A stretch of DNA of 64,000 nucleotides, from positions 154,002 through 218,001 of the forward strand of contig NZ_VDCS01000009.1 in NCBI RefSeq assembly GCF_006265225.1, read 5' to 3'. Below are positions 61,064-64,000 of this stretch, piece after piece (the stretch's first letter is position 1; each line of letters starts with the position of its first letter). The notes below the pieces were generated by a model. That model saw nothing but the letters and a program-made list of their open reading frames with translations. It did not search any database and had not been told where the DNA came from. Made by a program: the position numbers and the translations under genes. Origin of the DNA: Allotamlana fucoidanivorans (GTDB lineage: Bacteria > Bacteroidota > Bacteroidia > Flavobacteriales > Flavobacteriaceae).

Positions 61064-62275
61064 TTATTTTGAAATGTTCTGAGCGGCAATATAGGCTCCT
61101 GTCCATGCATTTTGAAAATTAAAACCTCCAGTTATAGCATCTATATTTAAAACTTCTCCTGCAAAATATAGATTTTTTACTTTCTTACTTTCAAAGGTTT
61201 TAAAATTAACCTCTTTTAAATCAACACCCCCAGCGGTTACAAACTCCTCTTTAAAGGTACTTTTACCATCCACTTGAAAAATAGCTTCTGTTAACTGCCT
61301 GGCCAACTCCTCTAAATGCCCCTTATTCATATCTGCCCAACGTGTATCTTGGGTCATTTGAGAAGCTAACACCAATTTATGCCACAATCTTTTGGGTAAA
61401 TCATATTGTGTAGACTTATACACGGTTTTTTTTGCTAAATTTTGTTTTAATAGTTTTAGTTGGTTTAAACAACTTTGATAGGCTTCACCTATAAAATTTA
61501 TTTTGATTTGAAATTTGTAATTGCATTGAGCTAACTCAAGAGCCCCAAAAGCTGAAAGTTTTAAAATAGAAGGTGCACTCATACCCCAATGCGTGATTAA
61601 AAGTGGTCCTTCGCTATATAAATCAGTCCCAACCACCTCAACTAAAACATGAGACACCACAACACCAGGAATGCCATTAATACGTTCATCTGCAATGTTA
61701 AAAGTAAATAACGAGGGTACTGGTTTTGAAATGGTATGCCCTAAGCCTTCTACTACCTGCCATATTTTAGGATTACTACCTGTAGCTACTAAAAGTGTTC
61801 CAGCTTCAAACGTGTCATGAGTTGTATTTATGCAGAACCCGTTTTCGTTAGGCTGAATTGTTTTTACCGCATGATTGTAGAACACAGCTACCTGATGCCG
61901 TTCTGCTTCACTTAGAAAACAATCAATAATAGTTTGAGAAGAATCGGTAACTGGAAACATACGCCCATCCTCCTCTATTTTTAATGCAACACCGCGCTTT
62001 TCAAACCACGTTATAACATCTCCTGTCATAAACTGATGAAAAGGCCCTAGTAGCTCTTTCGCACCTCTAGGGTAATTCTTTATGAGTTCTTGCGGTATAA
62101 ATTCGGCATGGGTCACATTACATCGCCCACCACCGGACACCTTTACTTTGGCAAGACCTTCTTTACTTCGCTCTAAAATAGCAACTTGCAGCTTAGGGTT
62201 TTGTTCTGCAATATTGATAGCTGCAAAAAAACCTGCTGCACCGCCACCAACTATAATTACATCTTTTTGCATCAT
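61064..62275 (-). CDS. HI0933/BaiN-family flavoprotein
   Basis: This is a 403-residue FAD-binding protein of the HI0933/BaiN (YhiN-like) family. The FAD site is DVIIVGGGAAGFFAAINIAE, then LAKVKVSGGGRCNVTHAEF, and the C-terminal signature is VTAGGVDLKEVN with LYFAGEVLNIDAITGGFNFQNA. A member of this family acts in bile-acid metabolism, but most are uncharacterised, so no specific reaction is assigned. It overlaps the upstream phosphodiesterase gene by 4 bases. Confidence 0.9.
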   Translation of the reverse strand: MMQKDVIIVGGGAAGFFAAINIAEQNPKLQVAILERSKEGLAKVKVSGGGRCNVTHAEFIPQELIKNYPRGAKELLGPFHQFMTGDVITWFEKRGVALKIEEDGRMFPVTDSSQTIIDCFLSEAERHQVAVFYNHAVKTIQPNENGFCINTTHDTFEAGTLLVATGSNPKIWQVVEGLGHTISKPVPSLFTFNIADERINGIPGVVVSHVLVEVVGTDLYSEGPLLITHWGMSAPSILKLSAFGALELAQCNYKFQIKINFIGEAYQSCLNQLKLLKQNLAKKTVYKSTQYDLPKRLWHKLVLASQMTQDTRWADMNKGHLEELARQLTEAIFQVDGKSTFKEEFVTAGGVDLKEVNFKTFESKKVKNLYFAGEVLNIDAITGGFNFQNAWTGAYIAAQNISK

Positions 62276-62961
62276 AATCTATCGGGGTAATCAGAAATAA
62301 TACCATCCACCCCATATTTTTTCATACGTTCAATGGTTGCTTTTTCATTCGCTGTCCAAACATTAACTGAATAGCCCAATTCTTGAACTCGCTTTACATT
62401 AGACCGCGTGACTAAGGCAACATTAGGGTGAATGGCCACCGCATTAACTGTTTTTGCAAACTCCAAGGCTTCATCCATATTCGCCTTTGTTAATACCCCC
62501 AATAGAATATTTTTGTCATGCTTAAAAACATGTTCCAGCTCATGATGTTGAAAGCTGGATACAATTATGTTATTATAAGACCACTTTTTCCCTTTGACAG
62601 CATCTTTAATTATTTGTACAGTTCCTTCTGCTGTGTTTTTCCCTTTTAATTCTATATTTAACAGGCACGAGTTACAAAGCAAATTTAAAACTTCTTCAAG
62701 TGTTGGAATCTGATAATAGGTATCTATCTTAAGTTTTCTTAAAGCTTCAAAACTATGCGCTGCCATTTCACCCGTTCCGTTGGTCATTCTATCTAAGGTA
62801 AAATCATGGAACACCACCAACTCTCCTGTAGCACATCTATGCACATCAATCTCAATACCATCAACATGATATTCTAAAGCCTTTGTAATAGACTCTATGG
62901 TATTTTCAGCGAGATGCCCTTTGGCTCCTCTATGTCCTATTTTTAAATACTTTTGTGTCAT
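62272..62961 (-). CDS. Glycerophosphodiester phosphodiesterase
   Basis: This is a 229-residue GDPD-type phosphodiesterase that hydrolyses glycerophosphodiesters to glycerol-3-phosphate and an alcohol. The catalytic His pair and metal ligands are in KIGHRGAKGHLAENTIES and VDGIEIDVHRCATGELVVFHD. No signal peptide is present, so it is cytoplasmic. It overlaps the thioesterase gene by one base and the flavoprotein gene by 4 bases, probably in one transcript. Confidence 0.93.
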   Translation of the reverse strand: MTQKYLKIGHRGAKGHLAENTIESITKALEYHVDGIEIDVHRCATGELVVFHDFTLDRMTNGTGEMAAHSFEALRKLKIDTYYQIPTLEEVLNLLCNSCLLNIELKGKNTAEGTVQIIKDAVKGKKWSYNNIIVSSFQHHELEHVFKHDKNILLGVLTKANMDEALEFAKTVNAVAIHPNVALVTRSNVKRVQELGYSVNVWTANEKATIERMKKYGVDGIISDYPDRL

Positions 62962-63824
62962 TATTTTATGGGGCGAATTAAGCCTTCCTGAGCCACGGAT
63001 GCCACTAGCTTACCTGCTCTAGTAAATATATTACCTCTGGTAAAACCTCTGGCTTTTGAAGCGCTAGGTGACTCAATGGAAAACAGCATCCAATCATCAA
63101 ACTCAAAATCTCTAAAATACCACATAGAATGATCTAAACTAGCGGTTTGTGTATTTCCCCAGTGTGCTTTGCTGGCATGTGGATTCATGGTTGAAATTAG
63201 TATATTATAGTCTGAAATATATGTAAGAATTTGTTGTTTTGTTGCCAAATCCAGATTGTTAGTATTTCCCTTTAGTTTAAACCACACATCAAGATACGGT
63301 GGCAAGTCTTTAGGTTCTAACGGGTTTATCAACTGTTGAGGCTTAAATTCTATAGGGCGATCTATTTCAAAAAAAGCTTTTAAACTTTTGGGCAAAAAAT
63401 CACCAAACTGATGTAAAATATCTGTCCAACTCAACAAATCTTCGGGTTGCTTCAGGTTCGTTTTCATTTCTATTTGATGGTTATAACCCTCTTCATTTTT
63501 ATGAAAGGAAGCCGACAATATAAAAATAGTATTCCCTTTTTGATGGGCGGTTACTCGCCTTACCGAAAAACTCCCACCATCGCGCACAATACTCACTTGA
63601 TAAGTTATAGGATAACTTAAACTACCCGCCTCAAGAAAATAAGCATGCATAGAATGCAATACTCTGTTATTAGTAATGGTTCTACATGCTGCATTTAAAG
63701 CCTGGGCTAAAACCTGACCACCAAACACAATTGGACTCCCTACACTTTTACTTATGCCGTTAAATTCGTGATCATTTATTTTTTCTAGTACCAGCACATT
63801 GATCAGGTCGTCAACTGTAGTCAT
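62961..63824 (-). CDS. Acyl-CoA thioesterase II (TesB-like)
   Basis: This 287-residue protein has two hot-dog halves of the TesB type and would hydrolyse acyl-CoA to free fatty acid. SPIVFGGQVLAQALNAAC and SMHAYFLEAGSLSYPITYQV are N-terminal family motifs; ASLDHSMWYFRDFEFDDWML and the final SVAQEGLIRP belong to the second half, with the catalytic Asp in LDHSMWY. It is the first gene of the leftward run that ends with the UbiA-like gene. The only DNA beyond it is the 66-base spacer to the transposase fragment. Confidence 0.92.
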   Translation of the reverse strand: MTTVDDLINVLVLEKINDHEFNGISKSVGSPIVFGGQVLAQALNAACRTITNNRVLHSMHAYFLEAGSLSYPITYQVSIVRDGGSFSVRRVTAHQKGNTIFILSASFHKNEEGYNHQIEMKTNLKQPEDLLSWTDILHQFGDFLPKSLKAFFEIDRPIEFKPQQLINPLEPKDLPPYLDVWFKLKGNTNNLDLATKQQILTYISDYNILISTMNPHASKAHWGNTQTASLDHSMWYFRDFEFDDWMLFSIESPSASKARGFTRGNIFTRAGKLVASVAQEGLIRPIK

Positions 63825-63890
63825 ATCTTATTTTTTGTTTAAAACTATTAAAATAAAGAAGGTTTTAAGTATCATTTATAAATGCTGAGT

Positions 63891-64000
63891 TCAACCCATA
63901 AGTGCAACACACTTATTATTTAGGACTTCAATAGGGTTATTATAATTAAACTTTCTAATAGGTCTGTAATTTAGTAATTTTTCAACTTCTTTTATTCTTT
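63891..64000 (-). mobile_element. IS30-family transposase, C-terminal fragment at the window edge
   Basis: On the minus strand the frame from 64000 to the TGA at 63891-63893 encodes 35 residues with EVEKLLNYRPIRKFNYNNPIE, the C-terminal part typical of IS30 transposases. The gene runs past the right edge of the window. The likely IS end lies near 63870-63893 beside the thioesterase gene; it cannot be fixed without the other end. Confidence 0.7.

Noticed and set aside
1..64000. CRISPR arrays, restriction systems, prophage or toxin-antitoxin modules
   Set aside because: No regularly spaced repeats, cas genes, methylase/endonuclease pairs or phage genes were found; the YwqK-type gene at 42.9 kb is an exported repeat protein without a toxin partner.

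Overview
The window is a chromosomal segment of a member of the Flavobacteriaceae (phylum Bacteroidota). The evidence is the conserved block pdhA - cdd - porV - porU - gldJ - murF with type IX secretion (T9SS) and gliding genes, two proteins with C-terminal T9SS sorting domains, AT-rich DNA, and promoters of the Bacteroidota type (TTG, about 19 bases, TAnnTTTG). Coding density is high, and no prophage, CRISPR array or conjugative element is visible. The only mobile DNA is the 3' end of an IS30-type transposase at the right edge.

Layout. 0-12 kb: a cupin fragment, pyruvate dehydrogenase E2 and E1-alpha, cytidine deaminase, the T9SS pair porV/porU, gldJ and murF. 12-19 kb: a T9SS-exported multidomain protein, then three related PAS-like/LuxR regulators around an alpha/beta hydrolase, with a duplicated 80-bp non-coding block and several inverted repeats; tRNA-Val follows. 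19-28 kb: folC, a TonB/ExbD/ExbB energiser, NhaD antiporter, a Glu/Leu-type dehydrogenase, anmK and an acyl-CoA dehydrogenase. 28-35 kb: a nine-gene arsenosugar biosynthesis operon. 35-40 kb: an opposite-strand block of envelope proteins. 40-45.6 kb: a redox and glycosyltransferase operon whose content suggests it belongs with the arsenosugar genes. 45.6-49 kb: an outer membrane protein, a decayed zone and a polyprenol-type mannosyltransferase. 49-54 kb: a polyamine operon (arginine decarboxylase, agmatinase, deoxyhypusine-synthase-like protein) with three small or uncharacterised genes, preceded by a long structured leader. 54-64 kb: a second T9SS cargo protein, a pseudouridine-synthase paralogue that lacks its catalytic Asp, mevalonate-pathway genes with a UbiA prenyltransferase, and lipid housekeeping genes.

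How the genes fit together. PorV and PorU form part of the machine that exports and trims proteins such as those at 12.3-15.2 and 54.5-56.2 kb. In the arsenosugar operon ArsM methylates arsenic, ArsS attaches a 5'-deoxyadenosyl group, a phosphorylase can remove the adenine, and glycosyltransferases can decorate the ribose. The polyamine operon converts arginine to agmatine and putrescine and probably onward. The strongest candidates for something undescribed are the pseudoknotted RNA upstream of speA (53.96-54.19 kb), the duplicated 80-bp block of the LuxR region, the arsenosugar locus with its possible 40-45.6 kb extension, and the RluB-like pseudoenzyme at 56.5-57.3 kb.
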